Shown in pieces: positions 10,625 to 21,026 of a DNA stretch of 64,000 nucleotides. Source of the stretch: Adiantum capillus-veneris (taxonomy: Eukaryota > Streptophyta > Polypodiopsida > Polypodiales > Pteridaceae); NCBI GenBank assembly GCA_014529385.2, contig CM043955.1, positions 140,310,206 to 140,374,205 of the forward strand. The letters run 5' to 3'. The position numbers and the translations under genes were made by a program. The notes beneath the pieces were generated by a model that was not told the DNA's origin, ran no database searches, and was given only the letters and a program-made list of their open reading frames with translations. How positions within the stretch are numbered: position 1 is the first letter of the stretch; each line of letters begins with the position of its first letter.

Positions 10625-13346
10625 ATGTCCTTCAATCCCCCACCACTGCAAGAGATTACTAACAAATCAAAACGATATCGATTAAACGTTGATTTAGAGC
10701 AGGAGTATGCATCTGTGCGACTTGGCACATCTAATCCCAATGCTGGAGAACAGCTACGGAACCATGGATGCAAGGCAATCAATTTATGGGTTGATGGCCA
10801 TATTTACCCTTGTGATCCAATGACCAATGCATCACCGCCTTTCCGTAATGTCACTCAGCTACTACTGCGATTTATTGGAGATGGCAAAGACGGACTGTTT
10901 GGCTACTGCTGGAGATTACATTCAGCTTTTTTCAATGAAAGAGAAGCAAAAAAACATCTCTGTGCTGCCTATTCTTCATTGCAAGAGAAGTACGTGAAAG
11001 ACATTCAACAAGTCAGAGAGGAATCCAATGAGAAGACGAAGCAGCTTAATGACGAGATGTTAAAGCTTATTACAAAGATAGAGCATCAAAAAATGGAGCA
11101 AGAGCATCGTCTAGACAATTATGTTCAGCTACAACACACTGCACGTAATATGCGCCGGCGAATCGATCATCTCACACACATCCATTGGGCTTATCACATT
11201 CGCAAGCGCAAGAGACATACAATGTCTATGCTATCTTCAAGCGGTGGAGCTCGAAAGAAACGTGTCCGTCAAACTCGGTAGAAATACAAATGCAAGCTTC
11301 TAATTTCGTACATTTTTTGTAGGTTGCTGTAATATTATTTCAATATGTAGGAACTTGGCTCCGATGATGATGGGAATCGAGTCCAATGCTGAAACGATCG
11401 GACATACTCTGCTGCAGCATATCATCAAACCAAAGGAGTTGGTGGAGCTATTCAGTGAGCCATCCAATGCTGGCATTGCTAAAGTTTTGCGCCAGAAGTA
11501 TTTCAGTGAGTTGAAGAACATTGTTTCTCCTCAGAAGATGATGGATGTGTGTGACAGCGCAGGAATAAGTTTCAAGGCCTACGAAGCTTTGTATAGGCTT
11601 GTCACACTAGGTCACGAAGAAAAAGGTTTGTTTAGGTTGCTGCCAACGCCTTACAGTGTTAGCGTCGCAAAAAGGTGCGCCAATAATGATGTTGCAAGCT
11701 TGTTGGGTGGATTTCAATATGTGAGGATGTCCTGCCACTAGAAGAGAACAAATCTTTTCGTTACAACGAGTTCAATAATGTCTATGTTGACTTGTTCAAG
11801 CTCCAAGAGTCAATGATCAGATTTTATGGGTTGACATAGGAAGAGTGTTATGGCAAAGTTATATTTGTCATGAAACTTGATGAGTGCCAGATTGTCAAAG
11901 GTCAACGGCTCGAAAGGGTAAGCGTTACGCTTATGAACAGAGCCTTGGTGGGCATTGATGTTGAGCTAAATGCCAGCGAGAAGGGAAACACCTGTTTAGG
12001 TGTTCAATCTGAGAAGAATATTTGGTGGTTGGTAGCTTTTCATCTCCCACATGAGACACATGAGTCTCTCAAATGGTATTTTAATCAAACCCCAATCATT
12101 GACGTCATTCGGCAACAACAAGAAGGACAACGATTGCAGGTTTTAGGTCTGGGTACGTTCCAAGTGGAGTGGCATTTGGCAGGAGACTTGAAAACTCTCA
12201 AGTGTATGTTAGGATACAAGCAAGTGCAATGACCCTATTTCCATGCATTTATTGCTGCCCACAGTAAAGTCTCATTAGGAACTGAGGGCAAGGGTAAGGG
12301 TAAGGGTGGCAAAGCTACAGTCAACTCTGTAAAAGGTAAGGATAATGGTAAGGATGGCAAAGCTGCAATCAATTCTACGAAAGGTGTGACCACTACACAA
12401 ACAGTGGGTACAGCACTCCAACAATGGTTTCAAGGTATCCTCAGTTGTAACCAGGGTGTACCCCCTGATCAAGACATGGATGATCCAAATTGGGATCCTA
12501 TTCTACTGATTCCTCTAATAAATATGCATGTGTGCACTCTTCATGCCCGTCTACGAATTCTTGACAAGAAGTTGATGCTCCATATTAATTATTCTTGGAA
12601 TATGGAGCCTGCAGAAAGAAGGGAAGAGTGTATCAAAGAACTTGAATCTATTCTATCAAGCATTGGCCTTCATGGTGGTGCGGTAGAGCTATCAAAGGAT
12701 AGGAAGGCATCTGGAAGTACACAAGATCGTCCTAATAAAATATGTATGGGTGGTAGTAAAGCTAGGCATATGCTTTCAGACTATTCTAACTCTCAAAGTC
12801 CCAATGAGTTTCAATTGTGGAAAAAGGTATGTGACATTACCACCTACAGAGGTAACAAAGCAGCCCTAGGAATTAAGCGTGCTCGTGTGTGGCACTCTAT
12901 AGATGATACTTTTCGTTTTCTTGAAAAGGCAAATCTAACTTCTGCTGAGATATCCACTTTAAAATTTGTAATCAATAGTTTCACAACGCAAATGGTGGAT
13001 GCCTTGGGGGAGACACACATAACACATTACATGGTGGGTTGAACACTTTGTCTTTGGATTAAAAAAAACATCAGTGTTTGAACTAAAGGTTTATATTTTT
13101 GCAGCATATTCTTTTTGGTCATAGCTCATTTTTTCTCGACACATTCGGCTCATTGGGCATCTGGAGTAGCCAAGGAATGGAGTGCTCACACTATCAAGCA
13201 AAAGTAGTGTATTTTAAAAATTCAAGGCATGGAGGTGGGAGGAAAAAGAGCAATGCCCTGCACGAAATGTTCAATTGTTTCTATAGAGTTTTAGCGGGAA
13301 GATAAAGGAAGAATACTAGAGTGCAAAGAAGCTTGAAATGCAGAAT
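10625..13346 (+). pseudogene. X1 transposase-like gene (copy A), frameshifted and split by X2
   Basis: Paralogue of the intact gene at 13,950-16,900. Exon 1 (10,625-11,277) has the shared IWVDGH-YPxDP motif, a coiled coil (about residues 115-175) and a basic end with SGGARKKR. Exon 2 starts at 11,351 and carries GISFKAYEALYRL. Defects: a frameshift near 11,708, an in-frame TAG near 11,837, a frameshift near 12,205 just before a P-C-x2-C motif, and stops in a Gly/Lys-rich stretch (12,282-12,390) absent from copy B. From 12,386 it reads well: a CTLHARLRILD motif near residue 50 of that segment, then THYM, an intron (13,034-13,104), and GSLGIWSSQGMECSH. The intron found in copy B near 15,157 is absent here. 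After 13,346 the frame is cut by X2 and resumes at about 23,372. Function would be DNA transposition; this copy is dead. Confidence 0.65.
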
Positions 13347-13520
13347 CATTAGGAGAAATATGAACCTTGCATGGGCCTTGTAAGGAATCCTAATGTTTAG
13401 GGATTAAGGCTAATGTTGTGTGGGGTTTAGGGGGCAAGGGCATTGAAGAAGGTAGTTTTGAGTAGGCTTTTCTAGCCTTTTTTTTAGACAAATGTAGGAT
13501 GTGGACCTAAAGGGTTTCTT
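13347..13520 (+). repeat. X2 left terminal inverted repeat
   Basis: Imperfect inverted match to about 23,235-23,371. The first 20 bases differ at one position, and later blocks (GGGATTAAGG; AAATGTAGG) keep their order and rough spacing. The element's own sequence from here to the ATG at 13,950 contains no gene. It has a TATA-like AACATATATAC at 13,660-13,670 and a pyrimidine-rich leader. Confidence 0.6.
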
Positions 13521-13659
13521 TCTCTCTCTAGCTTTTTTGAAAGTGAAGGAAGCATAGGGGTGTGTCCACATCAGCAATTCCGTGGGTCAAAAAGAGTCAA
13601 AATTTGACTTTTTTTAAAAAAATTCATTTTTATTTGTTTTTTACTTAAAACTCCCTCCC

Positions 13660-13670
13660 AACATATATAC
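13660..13670 (+). promoter_or_regulatory. Core promoter of X2 transposase (TATA-like)
   Basis: AACATATATAC preceded by CTCCCTCC. The X1 copy has AACATATAAAA preceded by CTCTCTCT, the only clearly shared upstream block between the two genes, which supports a role as core promoter. It lies 280 bp upstream of the ATG at 13,950 with a CT-rich leader between. Confidence 0.4.
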
Positions 13671-13949
13671 ATATCCAAAAATCATTTTTTGACCCATTTT
13701 TTAACCCATAAGCTTAGAAAGTCCATTTTTCAAAAATCTTTTCCCCCAAAAAGTAATAAACATTTTGTTCTCTCATCCTCCTCCCTCCTCTCTCCCTCTC
13801 CCTCTCCTCTCCCTCTCTGCCCCTACCTTCCTCCTCCTCCCCAATCTCTCCCTCCCCTCCCTCTCTCCTTCTCTCCTCCCATCCTGCTCGGCCTCTCTAC
13901 CGTTCCCCCTCTATCTTTTCATCATTTGCTTCCTCACGCAACAGCTTCC

Positions 13950-16900
13950 ATGGTGCTCACGGACATCACAAATGATTTGCTTCCACCACCACGTACTCCG
14001 CACACCAAAAGCATACATATTCGCTTACCCACGGAATTTGCACCGAAGACCACTAGTGAAGGTGATCAAAGGTCATCACAGGAACGTCGCACCACTTGTG
14101 AGACCAATGTTGACATTTGGGTGGATGGCCATTTGTACCCTTACGATCCTATAAGCCGCTTCCATCCACCGTTTAATAGCCTTTCCACATTTCTTCAATT
14201 TCTTGGGAGGGGAGAAGCAGGCTTGTTAGGCTATTGCAAGCGGCTGTGTATGGGTGCAGGTGCTTCTTTGCATATGTGGATGCACGAATGTCAAGCTCTT
14301 CACCTCAAGACGACGGCATTACAAGAGAGTGTTGCCTCTTCGGAGAGGGTAGTTAAAAGTCTTGAACAACAAATGCAAGAAAAGGAGTCCCACATCCAGA
14401 AGCTTACCAACACCATCACATACTTGAAAGAAACACCCCTTGGTGCAAGGGAACGCAAACGCCCGTATTCATCCATTGAAACTCTTGCACATTCCGGAGG
14501 AGCACGCAAACGACGAGTTACAGCCACAAGGTGATTTGGTCTTTACTTGCATGCTGCATTCTTACTTCACACTATTTTCTAACATTTATGTTTATTTGTT
14601 GCTAGAAACTTCATCCAGGAGGCATGCGGTGGAACAAGCCAAGATAATCGAGTCAACCTTCTCACTAGTTGTCTCAATACCGAGGACGTTATTTCTATCT
14701 TACAATCACCTGGAGGTAAGCACATTAAGGATGCAGTCACCAAGGACCTTATGCGTAAATTAAGAAATGTGGTTAATGATGATGACGTTCAACAAGCTTG
14801 TGATGAGGCTGGAATCAGCACCAAAGCCTATCAGGCTATTTTTCAACTCCTAAAGGATGCCCTCAAAGAACACGGCATTGTGGAAAACCTATTTCCCGTT
14901 CCTCACAAGGTCAAGCTCGCAAAGAAGGCCACAAATGAAGATGTGTTCTCCCGCATTGGGACATACCTACACATTGAGGACACAATGCCAACTTCCCTTT
15001 ATGCTTCGTGCGCAACAAAGACAAGGGGAAAAGGTAAGAAACAATCCATAAGACCTTCGAATAAGGGCTTTCCTTACACAATGTGGAACAATATTTTCGT
15101 GGATCTTAGAAGGCTTCAAGAAGCCATGCTTAGATTTTACGAGTTACCTGAAGAAGGTGACACACTTTACTTTTTTCTTTGGTATTATTCTTTTCATAGA
15201 AGCTGAAGTTTAAGGTCTTAGCACTATTTATTTTGTAGTGCTTGGCACAAAAGTCGCTTTTGTGCTGAAACTCGATGAGTGTCAAATAGTGAAAGGCCGA
15301 AGGTTAGAGAGGCTAAGTGTCACTCTAATGAACGAGGCCCTTCTGCAAACCAAGCGAAGGGATTCAGTCGAGCCATATCCCACCCTATCTTTTAGCGTGC
15401 AATCAAAGAAAGACATTTGGTGGTTGGGTGCTATTGAGGTGCCCAAAGAGACCAATGGAGTACTTTCGTGGATTTTTGAGAGAACTCCATGGATCACAGA
15501 AGTAATACACTCCCAAATTGCAGGTCAGAAGTTGGAGATTGAGGGCTTTGGTAGGTATGATGTGGAGTGGCACTTAGGTGGGGATTTGAAGACCATAAAG
15601 TGTTTGTTTGGTTGCAAACAAGGGGCTTCTTCTCTCATGCCTTGTCCATTTTGCACTCGAGGGTACAAACCTAATGGACAAAAATCACATAAGAGCACTG
15701 CAAAGGCCAGTTACATGCTTCCATGGCAAGGGCATGGAGAACAAGGTTTAGATTGTCATGATGTCGGAGATGAAGGTAGAGAATGGGAAGCGTCTATTCT
15801 GAGATGTCCCATGCTCAATGCCCCAGACCGTGATCAAAAGGACCACACTTGGAATCCAATCTTTCGATTTCCTCTATCGAATGTACATTTTTGTACATTA
15901 CACGCATTCATGCGTATTTTTGATAGGCTATTGAAGCTCCACATTGACTATGCTTTCACAATGAAACCGTTGGAAAAGTCCCAGGAAGCGATCGAAAGAG
16001 TAGAGGTACTCTTGAATTCCATTGGCTGTCACGGTGGAAATGTGTCTATAGTTGCTGCAAAGAACACAGGGGAGGCCCATGAAATTGCTCAACAAGTGTC
16101 AATGAGTGGACAAAAAGCTAGACACTTTTTGAAGAAAGTTTCCCAAGGAAATCCAAGTCGATATGATGCTCAAAGCAGCTCCAACCAGCAGGCAGGTAAC
16201 CTTTGGGAGCTTTGGAAGGAGTTATGCAAAGCTACTACTGGCAATGATTCAAATGGCGAGCTTGCAAACAAGCGCAAGCAAGTTTGGGCCCATTTTGATA
16301 AAATGGTCAAGCTTATGAGCCTTAACAGCACAACAGAAGAACAACAGCAATCATTTCAAGAAGCTTCGGCGGATTTTACCAAGGTCTTCACCCTTTCTTG
16401 GGGTGAAAATAACATCACACATTACATGGTAAGTCATTCATGGTGTATTCATTACAAGGGATTGTTTTTATTTACTAATGTGGATCGTTTTCTCATGTGA
16501 ACAGCATATCTTGTTTGCGCATGGTGCATTTTTTATGCACAAGTATGGATCGCTTGAAATTTTTAGCACTCAAGGCATGGAGAAGTCCCATTATCGAGCA
16601 AGGGGAGTGTACTTCAAAAATACTCGACATGGTGGTGGAATGGTGCAATCCAATTATTTGGAGGAGATGTTCAACTGGTTTTTTCGCACAACATTTGCTC
16701 GTAAGCTCACAATGGAGCGTGCGCGACAATCCAAGATTGCTATTGAAGTGCAAAAATGGAGTCGTCAAGAGCATAGCAACAAGTGGCAAATGTCGCAAGG
16801 TCCCACCAAGCATGCTGCATGGCGGCGATGCAGGGTGCGACAAGGATCAAAGTGGATACTGCGCGAGTCACTAAACGTGAACGCAGGGTCCAACTCTTAG
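13950..16900 (+). CDS. X2 transposase-like protein, intact, four exons, 905 aa
   Basis: Exons 13,950-14,530, 14,606-15,156, 15,239-16,428 and 16,505-16,900 join at GT/AG sites into one open frame of 905 aa. Exon 1 has an IWVDGH motif (around residue 52), a coiled coil (about 110-160) and a basic SGGARKRR segment. Exon 2 has GISTKAYQAIF and a basic linker. Exon 3 begins with LDECQIVKG and holds GDLKTIKCLFG followed by P-C-P-F-C, then NVHFCTLHAFMRIFD. Exon 4 has GSLEIFSTQGMEKSH and a Thr-Arg-His-Gly-Gly-Gly motif. The series Asp (GDLK) - zinc-like CPxC - LHxxxRIxD - GSLxxFSxQGxEK resembles uncharacterised transposase-like proteins of metazoans, so I infer an RNase H-fold DDE-type transposase. 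I cannot name the superfamily. The start was chosen as the first ATG after the leader, matching copy A. Introns 1 and 3 match copy A in position and phase; intron 2 is unique here. H3 sequences start 140 bp downstream. Confidence 0.7.
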
Positions 16901-16952
16901 CGACATGTTTATTTAAAAAATAATACTTCTTTTAAAAAAATTAGTGTGAACA

Positions 16953-16982
16953 GGGCCCTTTTTAAATGGGCCCTTATAAATA
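16953..16982 (+). promoter_or_regulatory. Promoter of the H3-tail/H3-like genes in X2
   Basis: A small inverted repeat, GGGCCCTTTTTAAATGGGCC, runs into a TATA box (CTTATAAATATT, about 16,972-16,983), 60 bp upstream of the ATG at 17,040. The same block (TTTTTAAATGGGCTCTTA) occurs on the minus strand near 23,228-23,246, close to the right end of X2, so it may be a shared element of this transposon family. Confidence 0.5.
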
Positions 16983-17039
16983 TTTCATGCTCTCATAAAT
17001 CACTCATTTCTTAAGAACAGGTGAGCTCTTACCAACGAA

Positions 17040-17273
17040 ATGGCGCGCACCAAACAAACCGCGAAAGAGCATCCGCCTACCAACAAAAACACCCTCCAAG
17101 GATGTGAGAAGCCGTCATGGCTTAAAGGCACAAGAAAACGGCCACGAACACCTGGCCGTTCTTCTGGTAGTGGGCATGGTGGTAGGGCACGCGAGTCATC
17201 AAGGACTGTTGAATCTCCACCTCCTCAAGATATAACACCTAGAAAGAGAATGAAGCAACGTGCCCAGCGCTAG
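17040..17273 (+). CDS. Histone H3 tail-like ORF (77 aa)
   Basis: The predicted protein starts MARTKQTAKEH. ARTKQTA is the exact N-terminus of canonical histone H3, including the Lys4 context; after it Arg8 is Lys and Lys9 is Glu. The remainder is basic and Pro/Ser/Gly-rich with no histone fold, and the frame ends at a TAG at 17,271-17,273. In the same frame past this stop the sequence stays coding-like (acidic Ser/Glu-rich) to about 17,440, so this may be the first part of a longer H3-like gene broken by one stop and one frameshift. Alternatively it may be a separate tail-only peptide mimicking H3, or exon 1 of an alternatively spliced transcript; I found no clean intron. The promoter at about 16,975 fits this start. 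Confidence 0.5.
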   Translation: MARTKQTAKEHPPTNKNTLQGCEKPSWLKGTRKRPRTPGRSSGSGHGGRARESSRTVESPPPQDITPRKRMKQRAQR

Positions 17274-17398
17274 AGAGAAGCAGAGGGCCAGCAAACATCA
17301 GAGTCCGATAGGGAGCAGCCGTCGCGCCCCCAATCACAAGCAGGACCATCCAGGACTCGGGTGGTCAATACAGACACCGAATCAGAGAGTGAGCCACC

Positions 17399-17926
17399 AT
17401 GGCTGCGAGAAAAAATACCGCGCACACACCGGGTGCCGTTGGGGGGAAGACATTGCCTCAAGGCAAGGGAGATCTCCCCACACGACAAGATCAGCAACCA
17501 AGGGAAGAGGAAGAATCAGAACAGGCTGCAGAACTAGCCCCTAAGCATGTAAACAGACGCAAGTCTAAGTTTTTCAAGAAGCCTTCACGCCGCTCACCAG
17601 CAAATGTGCAAGTGCCCCCAAGACAACCGCAGCGGCGCCGAAAAATAGCAAGGGCATTTGCAGAAATCCGCCACTACCAGAAGACGACGGAGCTCTTGAT
17701 TCGACGCGCCCCCTTTGCTCGCACTGTGAAGGAAGTGCTTCAAAGCTATGGAAATCAGTATAGAATGCAAGCAATAGCGCTAGAGGCTATTCAAGAAGCT
17801 GCAGAGGCCCACATCATTTCAGTGTTGGAAGATACCAACCTATGTGCCATTCATGCAAAGAGAGTGACAATACAGCCAAAAGATATGCAGCTTGCACGAC
17901 GATTGCGACGAGACTTCGAGCATTAG
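17399..17926 (+). CDS. Divergent histone H3-like protein with extended tail (175 aa)
   Basis: The C-terminal half is an unmistakable H3 fold: [18 protein letters not shown] (alpha-N/alpha-1), an alpha-2 with [10 protein letters not shown], and [20 protein letters not shown] (alpha-3). The final residues diverge. The distance from the PF of alpha-1 to QE of alpha-2 equals that of canonical H3, so there is no loop-1 insertion of the CENH3 type. The tail before the fold is about 80 residues against 40-45 in H3. It opens [16 protein letters not shown], which recalls the H3 tail, and continues with an acidic then a basic stretch. If this ATG is used the protein is intact. It may instead be the 3' part of a gene starting at 17,040. 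It would be nuclear and nucleosome-associated. It lies between the transposase and the palindrome block, as its counterpart in X1 does. Confidence 0.75.
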   Translation: MAARKNTAHTPGAVGGKTLPQGKGDLPTRQDQQPREEEESEQAAELAPKHVNRRKSKFFKKPSRRSPANVQVPPRQPQRRRKIARAFAEIRHYQKTTELLIRRAPFARTVKEVLQSYGNQYRMQAIALEAIQEAAEAHIISVLEDTNLCAIHAKRVTIQPKDMQLARRLRRDFEH

Positions 17927-18070
17927 CCGAAGTTACCCCTCTTTTTGTATTGCACACCCTTATCTTTGTAATGATTTGACTTTCCAATGACAATATGATC
18001 AACAGTTGTGTCTACTCTGTCTATTATCTTTGTAATTTCAAGTTCTGTATGTAATTGTAGTCAATTTCAG

Positions 18071-18263
18071 TAAATTTGTGCATTTTAAGTACCCTTAGGG
18101 GTAGATAAGCCTACAAGGGGCAGAAAAAGGCCTGGCCACAAGGGCGCGCAAATGGCCCATCCAAAACTGATGGATGGGCCATTTGCGCGCCCTTGTGGCC
18201 AGGCCTTTTTTTGCCCCCTGTAGGCTTATCTACCCCCAAGGGTACTTAAAATAACCAAATTTA
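18071..18263. repeat. Large near-perfect palindrome 1 of X2
   Basis: An inverted repeat of about 190 bp with a centre near 18,167 and a loop of only about 9 bases. The outer arms are AT-rich (TAAATTTG / CAAATTTA), the inner arms GC-rich with GGGCGCGCAAATGGCCCATC. It would form one long hairpin in RNA or extrude as a cruciform. It lies between the 3' ends of the convergent H3-like gene and the minus-strand gene ending at 19,451, so terminator, insulator, small-RNA or replication roles are all possible. Confidence 0.9.
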
Positions 18264-19092
18264 CTAAAACCTAGTGGTTTTGCATCAATATTTTATATGG
18301 ATCCTTATGGACACCTTTTTTTGGTCATTTCAAGCTTTGAATTCCCTATAGGATATCAAAACAAATAACATATTGTGAAACTAAGTGTCCAATGTAATTT
18401 GACTTTTTGGCGCAAGGGTGTAGTAGGTAGAGCTAAAGCAAGTGATAGTTTGCTGGAAACTTCATTTCATAATTGATTTGAGCTTTTCTAGTGTCCTTGA
18501 GTGTGAACATATACTTGAGTGTGAACATATACTGGAATTGCCATAAAAAGGTTGCATTTAAATGAATGATGCAAAACCAATCCATTGCAATAAATTTGTG
18601 CTTTTTAAGTACCATAGGGGGTATATTGGCCTATAAGGGGCAAAAAAATGCCTGGCCACAAGGGCGCGCAAATGGCCCATCCAAAACTGATGGATGGGCC
18701 ATTTGCGCGCCCTTGTGGCCAGGCCTTATTCTGCCCCTTGTAGGCTTATCTTACCCCAAGGGTACTTAAAATAACCAAATTTACTAAAACCTATTGGTTT
18801 TGCATCATTTTTTTATATGGATCCTTATGGACACCTTTTTTTGGTCATTTCAAGCTTTGAATTGCTTATAGGATATCAAAACAAATAACATATTGTGAAA
18901 CCAAGTGTCCAATGTAATTTGACTTTGTGGTGCAAGGGTGTAGTAGGTAGAGCTAAAGCAAGTGATAGTTTGCTGGAAACTTCATTTCATAATTGATTTG
19001 AGCTTTTCTAGTGTCCTTGAGTGTGAACATATACTAGAATTGCCATAAAAAGGTTGCTTTTAAATGAATGATGCAAAACCAATCCATTGCAA
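18264..19092. repeat. Tandem spacer repeats between the X2 palindromes
   Basis: Two copies of a roughly 330-bp AT-rich spacer (about 18,264-18,590 and 18,784-19,092) separate the three hairpins and are nearly identical; one has an extra copy of GAGTGTGAACATATAC. No gene is visible. The sequence 19,280-19,450 after the last hairpin is AT-rich and probably the 3' flank of the minus-strand gene. Confidence 0.8.
18591..18783. repeat. Large near-perfect palindrome 2 of X2
   Basis: A second copy of the hairpin, 520 bp after the first, with the same GC-rich core and a few substitutions in the outer arms. The roughly 330-bp spacer between hairpins is also repeated, so the unit is a tandem duplication of about 510 bp. 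Confidence 0.9.
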
Positions 19093-19279
19093 TAAATTTG
19101 TGCTTTTTAAGTACCCTAGGGGGTAGATTGGCCTATAAGGGGCAAAAAAATGCCTGGCCACAAGGGCGCGCAAATGGCCCATCCAAAACTGATGGATGGG
19201 CCATTTGCGCGCCCTTGTGGCCAGGCATTTTTTGCCCCTTACAGGCTAATCTAACCCCCTAGGGTACTTAAAAATCACA
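19093..19279. repeat. Large near-perfect palindrome 3 of X2
   Basis: A third copy, 502 bp after the second. Its right outer arm has changed together with its left arm (CCCTAGGGGG / CCCCCTAGGG), so arm complementarity is preserved although the sequence differs from copies 1 and 2. That pattern points to arm-to-arm gene conversion or selection for pairing. Confidence 0.9.
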
Positions 19280-19450
19280 ATTATACTCAAATTGACTGCA
19301 ATTACATACCTTGAAATAACAAAGTCAAAAAACAATTCATATCACCAATTGAAACAATTTTCAAGATTGACAAATCAGATTGAAAAGAATTTGCAATATA
19401 GAGAGACAATTTCAAATATTTTTTATTCCTTCTAGCACGGTGATTTTACA

Positions 19451-21026
19451 TCATGTATCTGAGGAGTTCAGAATTTTTTTCACCATTTCCTGGCGCCTAT
19501 TTTGCGCATAAGGCAACTCCCCAGTCAAGAGGGACTGTGCTATGGCATTTGGGTCAGTTGAGCCAATGGAAGCATGTATCCCTATTTGGGCAAGCACTTT
19601 ACCACGAAAGCCAGTGCCAAACGCTGTGCATACAAGGGATCTACGCACTAGGAACACTTGATGCGCAGTTTGAGCAATGGTACTCAAACACAAAAACTTG
19701 CTCAAAGCTTTTAACGACCAAGTCATAAAATGGGCCTGGGGAGTAAATTCATTATGGATAATGGCCACATCGCCAGGGGGGAGTTGTGCGAGGTAATGCG
19801 CAAGGGAAGCTTGAGGTCCAAAGCCCGTCCGCTTGCCACCCGTCCTTGCAGCAAAATCATCAACCTCCACAACATCCTGTCATAAACCGATGAAGGCTGA
19901 GAAAAAAGACACAAAGGATAAAATAGTAACATGAAAATTAGGATACAATTTACCTCCTGCTCCTTGTCATCCTCCTCCCTGTTGCCCTTTGCATCCAAGT
20001 CAATGGTCCCATGCACCACAGATACAAGCTTTGGATCATCAGATGGGAGGTTGCATAATTGCATAGGCATCCTAGCAGCCTCAACCTTGGCTTGCGTGGC
20101 TTGGAAATCTTCATCAGCCACGTGCAACTGCTCTGCTGCCAGGACCTCCGCACATACAACTGCAATAGTGTCAGCAACAGAGTCCCCATCTAGCAAGAGC
20201 TTGCTTTCTAGGGCATCTGGCGTATTGTCTAAGGGACATTTGCTGCTGTTGCATAGCACGCTCAAGCATTCATCCATGCGCAGGCCAAATGCTTTTTCCA
20301 AATCATGCAGGAACACAAACTCCTCCCCATCCACTAACACTGAGGAGAAGCGGCTAATTTCTACCTCTGGGATGCCACATCCGTCAGTGGTAGTGGCACT
20401 GGAGTGTCACTAAGGCCAGCCGCAACTATGGATTTCTCAACCACTTCCTCAAGACCCCTAGGGTACTCGAGCTGGTGTGCTTTTCCTTCCGCTGCAGGGT
20501 TCATGGGGATAACCTGCTGCTCCTTGGTGTCCTTGATAAAGGACCCAACTTGAAGGTGTGGTAAGCGGAGCTCCTCCAAATCAGGTTCCTCGCTCACCAA
20601 GAAGATAAATGTTGCGAGCCGAGAAAGTTACTCCACCCCCAACTTGCGCTTCTTGAGCGCTGACACCCCAGGGACTTGCTCGTCCAAGTAATGGCCTGCA
20701 TTGGTTGCAATTTCTTGGAATCGTTGCAACCGCTTGGTGAATGGGTGATCACCTTTGTGTATATAGCGCAAAAGATCGCAAGGCACCTAGATCCCTGCAT
20801 GTGGGGGGATAGATACAGAATATTTTATGATGTGCTCCTCCATGAACGCAGAAATCTCCTCAAATGCATCCATGTGAAGGGCAACTGTGGCGTCAAGGTC
20901 AGGGAGACAAGTAAAAAAGGTGTGGAGGTCCAACTTCCCTTTGTATTTGGTGTCCTCGAGGAAGAGGATGAAGCGTGACAAAGGGGTGGATGTGGGTACA
21001 GATGCAGAGGCTGTGGCAGCATCCAT
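19451..21026 (-). pseudogene. X2 minus-strand gene 2 (copy of the 25,679-27,134 gene), disrupted
   Basis: A TATA box read on the minus strand (TTATAAAAG near 21,109) lies about 85 bp upstream of the ATG at 21,026. The protein matches the X1 gene: a helical N-terminal segment with AFEEISAFMEEHIIKYS, then VPCDLLRYIHK, later VDGEEFVFLHDLEKAFGL, and after an intron (about 19,877-19,953; donor GGAG/GTAAAT, acceptor GACAG) a C-terminal part with VDDFAARTGG. Defects are a TAG near 20,789 and a TAA near 20,626, both where the X1 copy has Trp, and a frameshift near 20,380. I do not recognise the family. It converges on the palindrome block and the H3-like gene. The last exon is open to 19,451. Confidence 0.55.

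Noticed and set aside
17260-17544. 94-residue open frame overlapping the H3 region
   Set aside because: It is out of frame with both H3-like readings and its composition (RSG/H-rich) fits a shadow.
17399-17926. An ordinary host histone H3 or a true CENH3 gene
   Set aside because: The tail is twice the usual length and divergent, loop 1 is canonical in length, and the gene sits inside a transposon with TIRs, so host H3 or CENH3 identity is not supported.
18566-19262. Two nearly identical ~65-residue open frames
   Set aside because: They lie wholly in the tandem hairpin repeats, so identity reflects DNA duplication and not protein conservation.
18071-19279. CRISPR-like array
   Set aside because: Only three units, each a large hairpin with long identical spacers, in plant nuclear DNA.
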